Shown piece after piece: positions 25,006-35,134 of a stretch of DNA of 64,000 bases (position 1 is its first letter; each line of letters starts with the position of its first letter). A program made the position numbers and the translations under genes. The stretch lies in the NCBI GenBank assembly GCA_002688175.1, contig NZCC01000081.1, forward strand, positions 1 to 64,000, written 5' to 3'. The stretch is from Chromatiales bacterium. GTDB taxonomy: Bacteria > Pseudomonadota > Gammaproteobacteria > Steroidobacterales > GCA-2729495. The notes under the pieces are model-generated. The model was given only the letters and a program-made list of their open reading frames with translations, searched no databases and was not told where the DNA came from.

Positions 25006-25830
25006 TTATTCTGTGGTCGGAGTATTTTTCCGTGCAACAGCATCTATCCATGCTGAAGCGTGCAGTGAGGCCGGATCCCGGGCGAAGCGCTCCCACTCTA
25101 GCGCATGGGTGTCCAGGTCTTCCCGGGTAGCCCAGCCCAGTTCAATGTAGCGAGTCGCCAGAATTTCATCTACGAGGCGATTATTACGATCGATATAATC
25201 GTATAAACCGGTGTTGGTCGTGCGCTGGTCAAAAGAAGCGTGCGTGTGTTCGATGGAGCAGTTATTTTTTGTCAGCCATTCCCTGAGTCGCCGTCCGGCA
25301 CGTTGCTCATGGCCGTGTTCGGTTCTTATCCGTTGATAGAGTTCGATGCTGTGGGTCAGTTTTGGGGTTTGCGGATAGACGATATCGCCGCCATGATCGA
25401 ATTCCTTCATCGCGATAACACCATCCTGCTTCAGGACCCGGACCATTTCGCGGACTACTTGCTCCGGTTTGCTGACGCTGCCGAGTACGGCCGAGCAAAA
25501 TACGACATCGAAACAGGCATCGTCGAATGGTAAATCGTAAACATCGCCGGTTTCGAAGTGAAGATTATTGAGGTTGTGTTGGTTTGCATAGGCTTTCGCT
25601 GCGGCCAACTGTTCGGTCTCACGGTCGATGCCGACGACCTGACCAGGATTGAGGATCTGCGCAAAACCGACAGTCAGGCTGCCGGGTCCGCAGCCACAGT
25701 CGAGCAGGCTCTGGCCAGGTTTGAGGTAGGGTAAAAGAAAGGCTCCGTGCTCCTCGACGGTGCGACTCTTCATCCAATCCATCGCGCCGCCACCGTAACC
25801 TAGCACGTAGTTTTCGTCGTTAGCGTTCAT
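25006..25830 (-). CDS. Class I SAM-dependent methyltransferase
   Basis: This 274-residue cytosolic methyltransferase is of the UbiE/COQ5-like type. SAM motif I is LLDCGCGPGSLTVGFA, the acidic end of strand 2 is VVGIDRETEQ, motif II is GDVYDLPFDDACFDVVFCS and motif III is MVRVLKQDGVIAMKEFD. The acceptor cannot be told. The C-terminal part, with several His and acidic residues, would form the substrate lid. It lies 56 bp downstream of the FGE-like/cytochrome gene on the same strand, with a probable shared or nearby promoter. Confidence 0.87.
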   Translation of the reverse strand: MNANDENYVLGYGGGAMDWMKSRTVEEHGAFLLPYLKPGQSLLDCGCGPGSLTVGFAQILNPGQVVGIDRETEQLAAAKAYANQHNLNNLHFETGDVYDLPFDDACFDVVFCSAVLGSVSKPEQVVREMVRVLKQDGVIAMKEFDHGGDIVYPQTPKLTHSIELYQRIRTEHGHEQRAGRRLREWLTKNNCSIEHTHASFDQRTTNTGLYDYIDRNNRLVDEILATRYIELGWATREDLDTHALEWERFARDPASLHASAWIDAVARKNTPTTE

Positions 25831-25886
25831 TGTGGCCGATGTTGGTAATCACAGATCAGGGCTCTTAATGAAGGCATGCACACTTA

Positions 25887-27119
25887 TCAGTCCCAGTCAT
25901 TCTGCTCGCGTACATATCGTGCTACCTGGGTGATTTCGTCAGCGCTCAGTACCTCGGTAAATGCCGGCATGCTCATGACGTTGTTACCGCCGCCACGAAT
26001 GGCCCGTTCGACCGAGGCCTGGTCCGTGCCATAGATACCGCGGTAGGTGCCGCGGTCAACATGACATGCCGCACAGTTGGCCCGAAACAGTTGTGCACCC
26101 GGCGTGTCAGTGAATGCGTTGTCAGCAGCCGTACGGGATTTTATGGCGATGGATATGTCCGTGCCCCTGGCGACCCGGAACCCCATGTTAGTCCCGCGAC
26201 CTGATTGCGGGCGCCCGTTGCGGACCGTCGTGCTCGAGCGTTCGACGAGATTGAGATAAGAACCGCCACGAATCACGCCGAACTGGCAGCCGCACAGCGT
26301 ATCGACGGCATCGAGCCAGGCACTGCCGTCTGTCGGTGCGCCGTGATAGTCCTTGTGATTGCAGTCGGCGACCCATTCCCAGGCATTGCCCTGCATGTCG
26401 TACAGGCCCAGATCATTGGGCTGGAAGCTGCCGACCGACGATGACAGGGGCTTGCCGTCATCGCAAGGAAAGCCTTGCTGGTCGGCTTTGGCCTGTCGCT
26501 TGCTGATCGTGTGTGCGCCGGGACTGCGTACGTTCGCGTAGGTGCAGGCCAGCGTGTTATCTGTGCCCCAGTGATAGGGGCCTGTCGAACCGGCGCGGGC
26601 GGCAAATTCCCATTCGGCTTCAGATGGCAGGCGGTAGTTTTGCCCGGTTGTGTCGCTTAACCAGTCGGCATAGGCCCGGGCGTCGAAGTACGACACGCAA
26701 CCCACCGGCGCATCGTCCGGTTGTTCAAATCCCAGGTTTTTCCAGTCGACGGTATCACCGATCGAGAATGATTCGGGCGGGCTGAACTCCACACAGCCGC
26801 TCTCGGGCTGGTAACCGGTACGGGTGACGAATTCGGCGAACTCGGCCACCGTGACTTCATATTTACCAATCGCGAATGGTATGTCGATGTGCACTTCATG
26901 TTGCGGGCTATCGTTAATGGCCGGCTTGCCGGTGCGTGGGTCGAGAAGCCGGTCCTCGACAGCAGTGCCCATCAGGAAGTGACCGGCCGGCACATTGATC
27001 ATGGCCGGGCAGAAGTCACAATCACGAAATTCCTGCGCGTTCGCATCGATTGGCGTCAACCTGTCGGTATGGCAGGCCGCCAGGCAGCCAAGGGTGCAAA
27101 GCAAAACTATGAAGCGCAT
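25887..27119 (-). CDS. Lipoprotein fusing an FGE/SUMF1-like domain to cytochrome c
   Basis: This 410-residue protein has a lipobox LAAC with lipidated Cys16. Residues about 38-325 are a formylglycine-generating-enzyme-like (SUMF1/PvdO) domain: INVPAGHFLMGT, YEVTVAEFAEFV, YRLPSEAEWEFAARAG, GNAWEWVADC, VIRGGSY and MGFRVAR. The Cys pair that binds copper in true FGEs (after RGGSY) is missing; the segment there reads LNLVERSS. It is therefore probably not a sulfatase activator and is closer to NirV-like members. Residues about 335-410 are a class I cytochrome c with CAACH heme-binding motif near 350 and Met ligand in MSMPAF. The fusion suggests an envelope redox role, perhaps maturation of or electron delivery to a metalloenzyme. 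Confidence 0.85.
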   Translation of the reverse strand: MRFIVLLCTLGCLAACHTDRLTPIDANAQEFRDCDFCPAMINVPAGHFLMGTAVEDRLLDPRTGKPAINDSPQHEVHIDIPFAIGKYEVTVAEFAEFVTRTGYQPESGCVEFSPPESFSIGDTVDWKNLGFEQPDDAPVGCVSYFDARAYADWLSDTTGQNYRLPSEAEWEFAARAGSTGPYHWGTDNTLACTYANVRSPGAHTISKRQAKADQQGFPCDDGKPLSSSVGSFQPNDLGLYDMQGNAWEWVADCNHKDYHGAPTDGSAWLDAVDTLCGCQFGVIRGGSYLNLVERSSTTVRNGRPQSGRGTNMGFRVARGTDISIAIKSRTAADNAFTDTPGAQLFRANCAACHVDRGTYRGIYGTDQASVERAIRGGGNNVMSMPAFTEVLSADEITQVARYVREQNDWD

Positions 27120-27196
27120 CGAATCGGTGGAGTACTCCCACCTCCTTAATATCGTATGGCTAGATAGTAAGGGCTTTGACCAGTCTGCGTACAGGC

Positions 27197-29281
<2,085 letters not shown>

Positions 29282-29757
29282 GTCCGTTCTTCATATAAGG
29301 TTTAATCAACAAATCATCTGCTGTCGCTAACGCGCCAGCTTATCGCATTCGGGGTATGCACTCATATTAAATGGGCCATAAGAGTGCCATTTGACCGCAC
29401 TGCCCGAGCACTAACTCCGGGCGGTAACTCATTGCCGGTGCAGGGAAATCAGGATCGTCGCAAATCTGCGGTTACAACGATTGACCGGCATTCCGGGCGC
29501 GGATGATAGCAAGAGAAGATTGTCCGGGCTAGGGCATTGATATAGTTCGGGGAGGCATTGCTGCGCCTGCCTTTCAGGAGCTCTGCGAATCTCGGGCCGG
29601 GCCTTTTATGGCGGTTCGCAGCGATATTGCGGGTTTGGTCCGGTTTTGGGGCGGCAAGAATGTCGGCGGGCGCTGGCTGGAGTAGCCGTATTTTGCCTCG
29701 CTATATACCAATACCGGTATCCATTAGGTTAAATTATTTACCGGAATTTCCGCTGAA
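29282..29757. other. Intergenic region upstream of EF-G2
   Basis: These 476 bp between greB's end and the EF-G2 start contain no ORF I can support; one 69-residue frame at 29558-29767 shows no protein-like features. There is a 7-bp inverted repeat (CTGCGAA/TTCGCAG, near 29582-29622). An AT-rich stretch near 29700-29750 could hold a leftward promoter. The length suggests a long 5' leader for the EF-G2 gene. Confidence 0.4.
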
Positions 29758-30249
29758 TTACTCGTAACGAATATGATTGATGACGAGTTCCTCGCAACGT
29801 TCATTGATGTCCAGTGTAAATTCATCGCCCGGTATTTTTTTCAACATCGCACGGGCCAGTGGTGAGTCGATGCTGATCAGACCGTTGGTGGCGTCTGCCT
29901 CATCCGCGCCGACGATGCGGTACTCTACTAGTGAGCCGTCATCGCGTTCAATCGTGACCCAGGCGCCGAAATGAACCCGGTCGCTGTGCGGAGTTTCACG
30001 CACGATGTTAAGACCTGGAAGCCGTTTTTGCAGGTAACGGATTCGCGAATCAATGCCGCCAAGTTCCTTCTTCCGATAGATGTACTCCGCATTCTCGGAA
30101 CGATCGCCTTCTGCGGCGGCAGCCGAGAGTGCTTTGACGACATCAGCGCGGCGCGCCCACAGGGACTTTAAATCAGCCTGCAACACCTCGTAACCATCCG
30201 GTGTGATATAAGGCGATGACTTCGGCGGTGGTGGTTTCCAGCGACCCAT
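29758..30249 (-). CDS. greB: Transcript cleavage factor GreB
   Basis: This 163-residue protein enters the secondary channel of RNA polymerase and stimulates cleavage of backtracked RNA. The N-terminal coiled coil holds YITPDGYEVLQADLKSLW, and the tip acidic pair is in EGDRSENAEY (D and E of the DxxE tip). The C-terminal FKBP-like domain has FGAWVTIERDDG and ISIDSPLARAMLKK. The GreB-type motif KKELGGIDSRIRYLQKRL is intact. It starts at ATG 30249, 33 bp downstream of the binding-protein gene on the same strand. Confidence 0.94.
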   Translation of the reverse strand: MGRWKPPPPKSSPYITPDGYEVLQADLKSLWARRADVVKALSAAAAEGDRSENAEYIYRKKELGGIDSRIRYLQKRLPGLNIVRETPHSDRVHFGAWVTIERDDGSLVEYRIVGADEADATNGLISIDSPLARAMLKKIPGDEFTLDINERCEELVINHIRYE

Positions 30250-30282
30250 TATTAATCGGGCAGAGTCCGGCTCCGTTGGTGG

Positions 30283-31320
30283 TCAGGGTGCATCGGTTTC
30301 AAAACATTCGTCCTCGGTCTTTGGATTGCCATCCGACGGGCACTCGATGCCCTCGGCGGCGACCCATAATGGTGTGCCGGCCACGAGCAGGGTGTGCACG
30401 GATTTGTAGCCGTCGATTCCAGCTACCTTCAGGTCATGTAGAGGATTAATGATGACATCGAGTTTGCCTTTCTTGATGGCCTTGTCGCAGCCGGTCAGGT
30501 CATTGACATACTTCGTTCTGACCGTGTGTTCGGGCATATACGCCTTGGCGGTTTGTGTCGTCAACGGTCCGGCACAGATGCTGATGTCGGGTCGTGCCAT
30601 CAAATCGTCAAGACTGTTGATCTCCTCGACGAGCTTTGAGTCTACAGGGATGTGAATGAACTGGCTCGAGGCTGACATTGTGCAGCTGAAGCGCCGCGAT
30701 ACGCGTCGCCGCAAGCCCTGGCTGTTGCCACCGGTTGCATTCAGTTGGGTTACAAAATCGATTTTGCCATCATTCAGTATCGACGTGATGGGCAGTCGCC
30801 CCGGTGCCACGACGACACTTTCAACTTTAAGATTGACCCCGTAGTGCTGTTCAATTTCAGCGATGACACCGGCCTGGTATTGTCGCCCGATATTTGAAAA
30901 ATACCATGACGTGTTGGCCGGGGTTTCCGGGACGCCCTGCACCAGTTGGCGAATGATGCCGGTATCAAGAATGTCCTTGAACATGCCGACGGGTTGTTCG
31001 GGCCAATGGGCAATTTCGGGCTGTGGCAGGCAATCGGCCATGCGCACGACATAGTTTTTTGCGGCGCCGGGCTGATTCGGTGGTTCTTTGGCCAGGATAG
31101 CCTGATCTTTACGCGCGGCGATGAAGCGAATCCAGCCGGCATCAAATGCCCGGATCAGTTGCTCGCGACCCCGGGCTACTTCTGCGGCAGACCAGTCACC
31201 GGTACGGCTGGGAAGTTTGTCTATATCCGAGACTTTCGGTGCAGCTGATACGCTGCTTGTGAACATCTGCATCACGATGGCGAAGGTGAGGGTAGCAATA
31301 CCACGATTCCAAAGACTCAT
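30283..31320 (-). CDS. Periplasmic substrate-binding-like protein
   Basis: This 345-residue exported protein has a signal peptide of about 27 residues ending VSA. The body has the plan of a type-2 periplasmic binding protein: a first lobe with GIIRQLVQGVPETPANTSW, IEQHYGVNLKVESV and LNDGKIDFVTQLNATGG, and a second lobe with SLDDLMARPDISICAGP and KGKLDVIINPLHDL. Four or more Cys in the mature part suggest disulfides. No permease is adjacent, so it may serve a sensor or a distant transporter. Its ATG overlaps the stop of a 50-codon ORF upstream (TAATG). Confidence 0.75.
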   Translation of the reverse strand: MSLWNRGIATLTFAIVMQMFTSSVSAAPKVSDIDKLPSRTGDWSAAEVARGREQLIRAFDAGWIRFIAARKDQAILAKEPPNQPGAAKNYVVRMADCLPQPEIAHWPEQPVGMFKDILDTGIIRQLVQGVPETPANTSWYFSNIGRQYQAGVIAEIEQHYGVNLKVESVVVAPGRLPITSILNDGKIDFVTQLNATGGNSQGLRRRVSRRFSCTMSASSQFIHIPVDSKLVEEINSLDDLMARPDISICAGPLTTQTAKAYMPEHTVRTKYVNDLTGCDKAIKKGKLDVIINPLHDLKVAGIDGYKSVHTLLVAGTPLWVAAEGIECPSDGNPKTEDECFETDAP

Positions 31321-31472
31321 TAGCTTTCTCCGTACAGTGGGGTCTGGCCCTTATTTGCCTCCCCTATCCAGCGATAGTACGCGGGGTAAAGCTGCGCATA
31401 AAGCTCGCCGCCTAGTGGTTGATAGTTGGGCCGGATACTGAGGCCGGCTGGTGGGTTAGCGAAATCTTTCAT
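31320..31472 (-). CDS. Predicted 50-residue protein coupled to the binding-protein gene
   Basis: A short ORF runs from ATG 31472 to TAA 31320. Its stop shares bases with the ATG of the substrate-binding-like gene, so the two would be translated in a coupled way. The peptide begins MKDFANPPAG and is rich in Pro, Gly and Tyr (for example QPLGGELYAQLYPAYYRW), with no signal peptide or membrane helix. No clear Shine-Dalgarno site is seen. Composition looks protein-like, but I recognise no family; it could also be the end of a degraded gene. Confidence 0.4.
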   Translation of the reverse strand: MKDFANPPAGLSIRPNYQPLGGELYAQLYPAYYRWIGEANKGQTPLYGES

Positions 31473-31579
31473 TTTTGTGATGAGAAACAACTAAGCATTG
31501 GTCAATAAATGCGATATTCAATCGGTTCTTCTGTTGTTAAATTCGCTGTGCGCAAGCGTTACAGTAAGGAGATGTTGAC

Positions 31580-32560
31580 CTGTCTAAATTACCAAATACC
31601 AGCGGAGAGACGCTGAAGCTGCAGTCCCGGCATGCTCTGAAGATTCTGGGTACCGAGCCGGAAGAACGATTCGACCGCTTTACTCGTCTGGCGTGCAAGA
31701 TATTTGATGTGCCGATTGCACTCGTGAGCCTGATCGATCGGGAGCGGCAGTGGTTCAAATCTCGCTATGGTATCAATGTAGAGGCTACGCCACGCGAGGT
31801 ATCATTCTGCGGTCATGTAATGAATAGCGATGAGGTGCTCGTCGTACACGATGTGTGTGCTGATGATCGATTCAATAAGAATGCCATGATCGAGGCAGCG
31901 CCGAATATACGCTTCTATGCCGGCTATCCTTTGCGCAGTCCCGACGGTGATCACCTTGGTACTTTCTGTCTGATCGATAAACGACCTCGTGAGTTTGCAT
32001 CGAAGCATATCAGTATGCTTCTTGAGCTTGCACAAATGGTTGAGGCCGAATTGCTTTCGGCGACGCTTGCGACGACTGATGAACTGACCGGCATCAGCAA
32101 TCGCCGCGGGTTTAATGCGATTGCCGGTCATGCGCTGACGATGTGCAGGGACATGAGCAAACCGGCAACACTCGTCATGTTCGATCTCGATGACTTCAAG
32201 GCCATTAACGATAATCTGGGCCATGAAGCCGGCGACCGGGTTCTCGCCGAATTTGCCCGAGCCCTGCTGAAGACATTTCGCGAGTCCGATGTTGTTGCGC
32301 GCATCGGCGGTGATGAGTTCGCAGTACTCGTGACGGGTTCCGCGGGTTCGGATGTGCACCTGGTCCTCGCCCGACTCAATGAACGGCTCGCCCGACGCAA
32401 CCGGGGGTTTCGGGATCAATATGCACTGCAATTCTCAGCCGGTGTCGTCACATTTGAACCCGAGCGGCATCAGGATCTTGACGTATTGCTGCATGATGCC
32501 GATAAAAACATGTATGCTCGCAAGCGTGACCGTAGCGACGAGGCCATCGTTCCCGGATAA
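31580..32560 (+). CDS. GAF-GGDEF diguanylate cyclase with non-standard start
   Basis: The protein has an N-terminal GAF domain and a C-terminal GGDEF domain. The GAF part reads ALKILGTEPEERFDRFTRLA, FDVPIALVSLIDRERQWFKS, then FCGHVM. The GGDEF part reads TTDELTGISNRRGF, VMFDLDDFKAINDNLGH and IGGDEFAVLV, so the active site is intact and cyclic di-GMP synthesis is expected. The RxxD inhibitory site is not evident. The reading frame opens after a TAA at 31565 and has no ATG, GTG or TTG until GTG 31709, which would delete the start of the GAF domain. A CTG at 31580 sits 8 bp after an ideal AAGGAG, and I use it as start (326 residues). A frameshift from ATG 31572 is the alternative. Confidence 0.8.
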   Translation: MSKLPNTSGETLKLQSRHALKILGTEPEERFDRFTRLACKIFDVPIALVSLIDRERQWFKSRYGINVEATPREVSFCGHVMNSDEVLVVHDVCADDRFNKNAMIEAAPNIRFYAGYPLRSPDGDHLGTFCLIDKRPREFASKHISMLLELAQMVEAELLSATLATTDELTGISNRRGFNAIAGHALTMCRDMSKPATLVMFDLDDFKAINDNLGHEAGDRVLAEFARALLKTFRESDVVARIGGDEFAVLVTGSAGSDVHLVLARLNERLARRNRGFRDQYALQFSAGVVTFEPERHQDLDVLLHDADKNMYARKRDRSDEAIVPG

Positions 32561-32563
32561 AAT

Positions 32564-32586
32564 ACCGGCAGCTGTCTGCTGCCGGT
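32564..32586 (+). terminator. Hairpin after the GGDEF gene
   Basis: A perfect 9-bp stem (ACCGGCAGC/GCTGCCGGT) with a 5-nt loop starts 4 bp after the GGDEF stop. The T content after it is low, so termination may be weak. Confidence 0.5.
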
Positions 32587-32781
32587 GTCGATTTACCAGC
32601 CCGGCACGCCCGGGTAGATCAGAACCTTTTGATAAGGTGGTTTTGTGCTATCTGGTATTTCTTTCGAAAGATCAGAATAAATAAATTATAGTATCGCTTT
32701 AGAGCCGAGAGCCATGTTCGAGAATCGGATCGCCAATGAAATATTTTCCTGCCTGCCGGATAACCGGTTTCCATCTGCTTT

Positions 32782-34122
32782 GTGAGTCTTGCCTTGACTG
32801 GTAATCAGCAGCAACAGCCAAGCTCTGCCCAAGGCTGGTATGCGATCAGCATTCTCGTTATCGCATATATTTTCTCATTTATCGACCGAACCATCATCGC
32901 GCTGCTTGTTGAACCAATCAAGCAGGATTTGGTTATTACGGATTTTGGTATTGGCTTGCTTCAGGGGCTGGCGTTCGCAATATTCTACGCTTTGGTCGGA
33001 ATTCCGATTGGGCGTCTGGCCGACCGTTACAATCGCAAGCGCATTATTAGCGCTGGTATTACTTTGTGGAGCCTGATGACAGCTGCATGTGGTCTTGCCA
33101 ACAGTTTTCTTAGCCTCTTTCTCGTACGTGTGGGCGTAGGAGTCGGTGAAGCTGCATTATCACCGTCGGCCTACTCCATGATTTCAGATCTTTTCCCACG
33201 GAAAAAACTGGGTCGAGCCCTTGGGGTCTATCAGGCGGGCGCATTCCTGGGTGCCGGTATTGCCTTTCTGACGGGCGGCTTAGTGATTCAGATCCTTTCC
33301 AGCGCAGGCAACATTACCCTGCCGTTGATCGGTACTATAAAACCATGGCAAATGACATTTATTGTAGTTGGGTTGCCGGGTTTACTGGTGGCGCTTCTGA
33401 TGTTGACCGTTAAGGAACCCAAACGTCGCGGTAAGCTCAAAGGACATGAGGGTGGAATTCCATTGTTGCAGGTGCTGGGTTACGTAAAGACTAATAGCAG
33501 GTTATTTGCGTCATTATTTTGTGGTTTCGCGCTACTGGCAGTGCCATTAACCACCTTTATGACCTGGGTACCGGCGTATTTGAGCCGGGTCCACGATTAC
33601 TCTCGGGCGGATACAGGTATTACGCTGGGCCTGATTTTGCTGATTTTTTCGCCTGCAGGTGTCTACTTTGGCGGTTGGTTGATCGACCAGTTTCAAAAAC
33701 GTGGCTACACTGATTCGACATTCCGGGTTGGTCTGATTTCGGCGGTATTGCTGATTCCGCTGAGCTACTTTTCGACCAGAATGATGGACAGTACGGTCAC
33801 CATTGCACTGCTTTGTCCATTTGTATTTTGTGCAAGCATGCCCATCGCCGCAGCTCCGGCAACCTTGCAAATACTGGTGCCTAACCAGATGCGTGCACAG
33901 CTTTCGGCCGTCTGGATGCTGGCCCTGAATATTATTTCAACGGCCGCCGGACCCACGATGGTGGGATTTATCACAGAATATATTTTACAGGACAATATGG
34001 CGGTCGGTTCATCCGTAACACTGGTGAATTGCATTAGTGTTCCGGTTGCGGGCTTGATCTTATGGGGCGCTATCCGTCCTTTCAGGCGTGCACTTGAAAT
34101 GGAACAAAAAAATGAAAACTGA
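32782..34122 (+). CDS. MFS transporter (Spinster-like)
   Basis: This 446-residue transporter has twelve predicted transmembrane helices. Family signatures are FIDRTIIALLVEPIKQD after TM1, the cytoplasmic loop-2 motif GRLADRYNRKRII and RVGVGVGEAALSPSAYSMISD in TM4-5. This is the Spinster/YjjL type often found with catabolic genes and TonB receptors. The substrate is unknown. The start is GTG 32782, which overlaps by 3 bp the stop of a 23-codon upstream ORF (ATG 32714), so translation may be coupled. The convergent NmrA-like gene ends 10 bp beyond. Confidence 0.87.
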   Translation: MSLALTGNQQQQPSSAQGWYAISILVIAYIFSFIDRTIIALLVEPIKQDLVITDFGIGLLQGLAFAIFYALVGIPIGRLADRYNRKRIISAGITLWSLMTAACGLANSFLSLFLVRVGVGVGEAALSPSAYSMISDLFPRKKLGRALGVYQAGAFLGAGIAFLTGGLVIQILSSAGNITLPLIGTIKPWQMTFIVVGLPGLLVALLMLTVKEPKRRGKLKGHEGGIPLLQVLGYVKTNSRLFASLFCGFALLAVPLTTFMTWVPAYLSRVHDYSRADTGITLGLILLIFSPAGVYFGGWLIDQFQKRGYTDSTFRVGLISAVLLIPLSYFSTRMMDSTVTIALLCPFVFCASMPIAAAPATLQILVPNQMRAQLSAVWMLALNIISTAAGPTMVGFITEYILQDNMAVGSSVTLVNCISVPVAGLILWGAIRPFRRALEMEQKNEN

Positions 34123-34132
34123 CATCCGGAGA

Positions 34133-35011
34133 TTAACCAGCCATAATTTTCCGCTGCTCCCGTATCATCTCCAGGGTTGATTTAACCACCCGTCCAGCGG
34201 CCCGCTCAAAATCTGATTCAACATCAAAGGCGCCGGCGCGAACCGCCTGAAAACAGCCAGTCAGCATTCTGGCAACTTTCTCGCCACGCACAGCAATTTT
34301 TGGGTCCTTCATCAGTTCAGCGATGTTTTCCTCATCGGTGATCACCTCATAACGAACATCCATGTCGAAGACCTGGTTAGCCAGTTCCACCAGTCGAACC
34401 TGAGTCAGGGTTTCACCGACCAGGTTGAATATCTGTCCGTTCGAATCGTTATCGATCGCAAGTTTTGCAGTGGCATAGGCCAACTCATCAACAGAAATGT
34501 AGCCACATTTTCCGTCACCGACGATGTTGTTATAAACTCCGGCATTTTTTGCATGTACGATATGGGCCAGATCTTTTTCGATATACAGTCCATTTCTTGC
34601 CACAATCCATTCCAACCCGGATTCATGCAGATCAATTTCCGCCTGTCGATTGATCTGCTGGGTTTTCCAGAACCACGTGTCTTCTTCCAGGCCGTTACCG
34701 ACTACGCTGGTGTAAAGTACCTTGCGTACACCGGCCTGTTTGGCCGCTTCTATTACATTTCGGTGCATGGAGATTCGGTCCCAATCACCCACGGGTGCGG
34801 AAATCATGACGACCGTATCTATAGCTGAGAATGCTTCGGTTAGCTCAGAAACAGACTGGTAGTCACCACGCCGTACCTCGATGTTCGGTGTGTTGACCCG
34901 GTCCGGGGATCGAGCGACGGCAATCGTGTTGGCTGCTCCTGTCTCTGCGCTCAGGTATTTGAGTATGGCTTGCCCAAGACCTCCGGAGGCTGCTGTTACC
35001 GCGATTTTCAT
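34133..35011 (-). CDS. NmrA-like NAD(P)-binding protein
   Basis: This 292-residue atypical SDR has an N-terminal Rossmann motif TAASGGLGQAI, where the first Gly is replaced by Ala. RSPDR ends strand 2, and VVMISAPVGDWD and RKVLYTSVVGNGL form the following strands. WIVARNGLYIEKDL is typical of the NmrA/QOR2/YwnB group. The group includes quinone reductases and redox-sensing regulators without catalytic Tyr. The C-terminal 80 residues form the small domain. Reaction unknown; a quinone-type or nucleotide-sensing role is likely. Confidence 0.82.
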   Translation of the reverse strand: MKIAVTAASGGLGQAILKYLSAETGAANTIAVARSPDRVNTPNIEVRRGDYQSVSELTEAFSAIDTVVMISAPVGDWDRISMHRNVIEAAKQAGVRKVLYTSVVGNGLEEDTWFWKTQQINRQAEIDLHESGLEWIVARNGLYIEKDLAHIVHAKNAGVYNNIVGDGKCGYISVDELAYATAKLAIDNDSNGQIFNLVGETLTQVRLVELANQVFDMDVRYEVITDEENIAELMKDPKIAVRGEKVARMLTGCFQAVRAGAFDVESDFERAAGRVVKSTLEMIREQRKIMAG

Positions 35012-35134
35012 AGCTGTTCCTTCATCAAATAGAATGGCTTCCTAAACTGCAGCATACTAAGGGCCATACTGCCCTGGGACAAAATTTTCCTGATGTTCAG
35101 TGACTGAGTGCCCGGATTCACCAGGTTTTTGTGA

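Noticed and set aside
25887-27119. True formylglycine-generating enzyme
   Set aside because: The Cys pair after RGGSY that binds copper is absent, and no sulfatase is nearby.
29558-29767. 69-residue frame upstream of EF-G2
   Set aside because: Low-complexity Arg/Gly/Leu-rich translation, no RBS, and it overlaps the end of greB on the other strand.
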